From Caprimulgus europaeus (taxonomy: Eukaryota > Chordata > Aves > Caprimulgiformes > Caprimulgidae): a stretch of DNA of 64,000 nt. Location of the stretch: NCBI GenBank assembly GCA_907165065.1, contig OU015524.1:31868795-31932794 (forward strand). Direction: 5' to 3'. Below, one piece after another: positions 62,250 through 64,000 of this stretch; position 1 is the stretch's first letter, and every line of letters begins with the position of its first letter. A program made the translations under genes and the position numbers. The notes beneath the pieces are model-generated. The model was not told the DNA's origin. It ran no database searches and saw only the letters and a program-made list of their open reading frames with translations.

Positions 62250-63782
62250 TAGTGTCATCATAAAGGGAAAAAAAAAAAAAAAACCAAAACCTTTGAGAAT
62301 TCTACTACAGCAACATAAATATTTATTATGAACCTACTATTCTATTATGGTTGGAAACTTCCCATTGAATAGCTCAGTTTTTTCACATAAGTAAGGAGTT
62401 AATACAGCTCCACATAGATTTGAAGTTTTATGGGAAACTGTCCATATTGTGTATATAAAAATCAAATGAGAGAGTTGGGGGGGGGAAGATAAAATCCTCT
62501 GAAATACTTAACCAGAAGTATTCAGTTTTGGAGAGAGGAAAAAAAGATGTTCCAGTCCTCAAGGAGGAGACCTTTTTGTCTCTGTATCACAACCTACAGA
62601 TGTATAAAAAGGTTAGAAAGGAAATGTTTTCAGGAGGTTTCTTGTCATGGCATGTTAGTGGAAATACAGACTAGGATATTGTTTAATACCTTAATATGGC
62701 TCATTACCTCGGAGTGTATTAAATCAGGAAGCATGAATTTGGTAGACATCCATAGAAATTCTCTGGGAGTACCACATTGTCCGTCCACTGGGTGTCATTC
62801 TTGACCTACACCTGTATTAGTGCTCAGCCCGACCTTACATGCTTCAGAAGAACAGCAGCTGGAAGCTGAACTGCATGACTGAAAGAATCTGTTCCTCTCC
62901 TTTCCTCTGGCCTCTATTGACAGAAGGCTTTTGCAGGTAGATTTCCTGAGAAAAATCTTAACAATCAGTACTCTGTGCTACAAAACCAACTGTTTTAATG
63001 ATGTCAGTGTGTCCATTCAAGATGGAGCGGCTTGGAAGAAACAAGAATTGCTCCAAAATTTGCAGTTCTCTGCTTATAGAAAGAGCAAGTATGTTACCAA
63101 GAGTGGTGGCAGTTGGGTTTGAGCCGTTCTAGCAAAACCACTTTCTGTACAAGAATGAGTTTCAATCCATGATCCATTCTCAAACCAGCTATGGAGATCA
63201 CAGTTTTTCCATAATTAAAGAAAAATGTTTTTTATTGATCTCTTTACCAGTCTGTGTTTTACCTACCATGCTTACCTAATACAGAAGCATTTTCCTTTAA
63301 AAATTTACATTTAACTTCTCTGATGCATTCTTTCTGGACTTTTGGGCATGAAAGCCAGTGATTTTTGCCTTCTTTTGAGAATCAAGAGCCCAAGTACTGT
63401 GAACAGTTATAAGTTTTCTCCTTTTGCTGAAACGCATGAGACAGCTGCACTGACAAGTATGAGCAAAATACACCGTCTACAATAATTCTGCACAATCAGG
63501 CAGTGAGGAAAAACAATTCCTCACCTTGCCAGTACCTAGCCACAGAACAATGTTTGCATCTTCAGCAGCCTGAAACAGATGAGTTCTCAATACAATCTGA
63601 AGGCTGGTGACAGGAAGAAAGCCTCTGAAACGGATAGTTAATCTTTGGCTTCTGTTAGAGGTAAGCTGCATTCAGGCAGAGGAGAGGGATTGCTGCTTTC
63701 TAGTCCCAAACATGGGAGCCCTGGTAATCTGAGACAGTGATGCGGGAAGGTCTTCACCAAAGTTCAGTATAGTTTTTCCCCA

Positions 63783-63824
63783 CAAAAAACAAAACAAAAC
63801 AAACAAACAAACAAACAAAAAAAC
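63783..63824. repeat. (AAAC)n / A-rich simple repeat
   Basis: AAAAC and AAAC units in tandem, ending in an A-run. No SINE body precedes it. Confidence 0.85.
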
Positions 63825-64000
63825 CCAAAGAAACAAACATTATAGGGATGGGCAGGGAGAGTGAGAGAAGGATTTCTCATCAAGTAAGCTAAGGATTATC
63901 AGAAATATTTCCATGACAGGCTGACTACAACCACTTGCAGCTTAAATAACTAAGGGGAGTAAACCTGATCTGAGCCTCAGTTTTTTCAGCAGGTGATGGC

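Larger units (their letters stand above)
58461..64000. other. Unique DNA with simple repeats, no recognised gene
   Basis: No repeat family or supported gene is visible. It includes the hairpin at 60105-60130, a (TTTA)n run, and (AAAC)n near the right end. Confidence 0.4.

Overview
This window looks like nuclear DNA from a bird. It is AT-rich and non-coding in style, with no bacterial gene organisation and no mammalian SINEs. Its recognisable interspersed repeats are mostly chicken-repeat-1 (CR1) LINEs. The young copies end in the 8-bp tail repeat typical of CR1 (ATTCTATG or ATTCTGTG units), and one solo LTR matches a family I know from avian genomes. The species cannot be fixed from the sequence alone. 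I recognise no complete host protein-coding gene, rRNA, tRNA or CRISPR, so most of the window is best read as intergenic or intronic DNA.

Layout. 1-5973: unique DNA. 5974-8037: a 5'-truncated CR1 (minus) with an expanded tail microsatellite. 8038-12904: unique DNA holding three exon-like blocks on the plus strand. 12905-14100: a very old CR1 (plus), its middle replaced by unrelated sequence. 14101-16836: two exon-like blocks on the minus strand. 16837-17810: a second CR1 (minus) of the same subfamily as the first. 17811-35397: mostly unique DNA with an ancient CR1/L2/L3-like LINE relic at about 24.6-25.1 kb. 35398-36337: a third CR1 (plus). 37614-37833: a (TCCTC)n pentanucleotide array. 38375-38660, 41490-41760 and 44450-44620: old CR1-clade relics. 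40853-41159: a short young CR1 (plus). 43044-43685: a solo avian ERV LTR. 48078 to about 51500: a nearly full-length CR1 (minus) that keeps the end of ORF1 (esterase domain) and most of ORF2 (endonuclease and reverse transcriptase) with only a few breaks. 55340-55502 and 58379-58460: two CR1 3' ends. The rest, to 64000, is unique DNA with simple repeats.

Working together. The CR1 copies span several ages, from relics that resemble turtle-type CR1 to copies of which two 3' ends differ by only about 3-4 percent by eye. No gene system is visible. The points most worth following up are the phase-compatible exon-like blocks at 8.6-12.3 kb (plus) and 14.4-15.5 kb (minus), which could be real but unrecognised genes; the near-intact CR1; a small inverted duplication in one CR1 that looks like a template-switch event; and several AT-rich blocks with homeodomain-like sites that resemble conserved non-coding elements. 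I found no convincing undescribed biological system.
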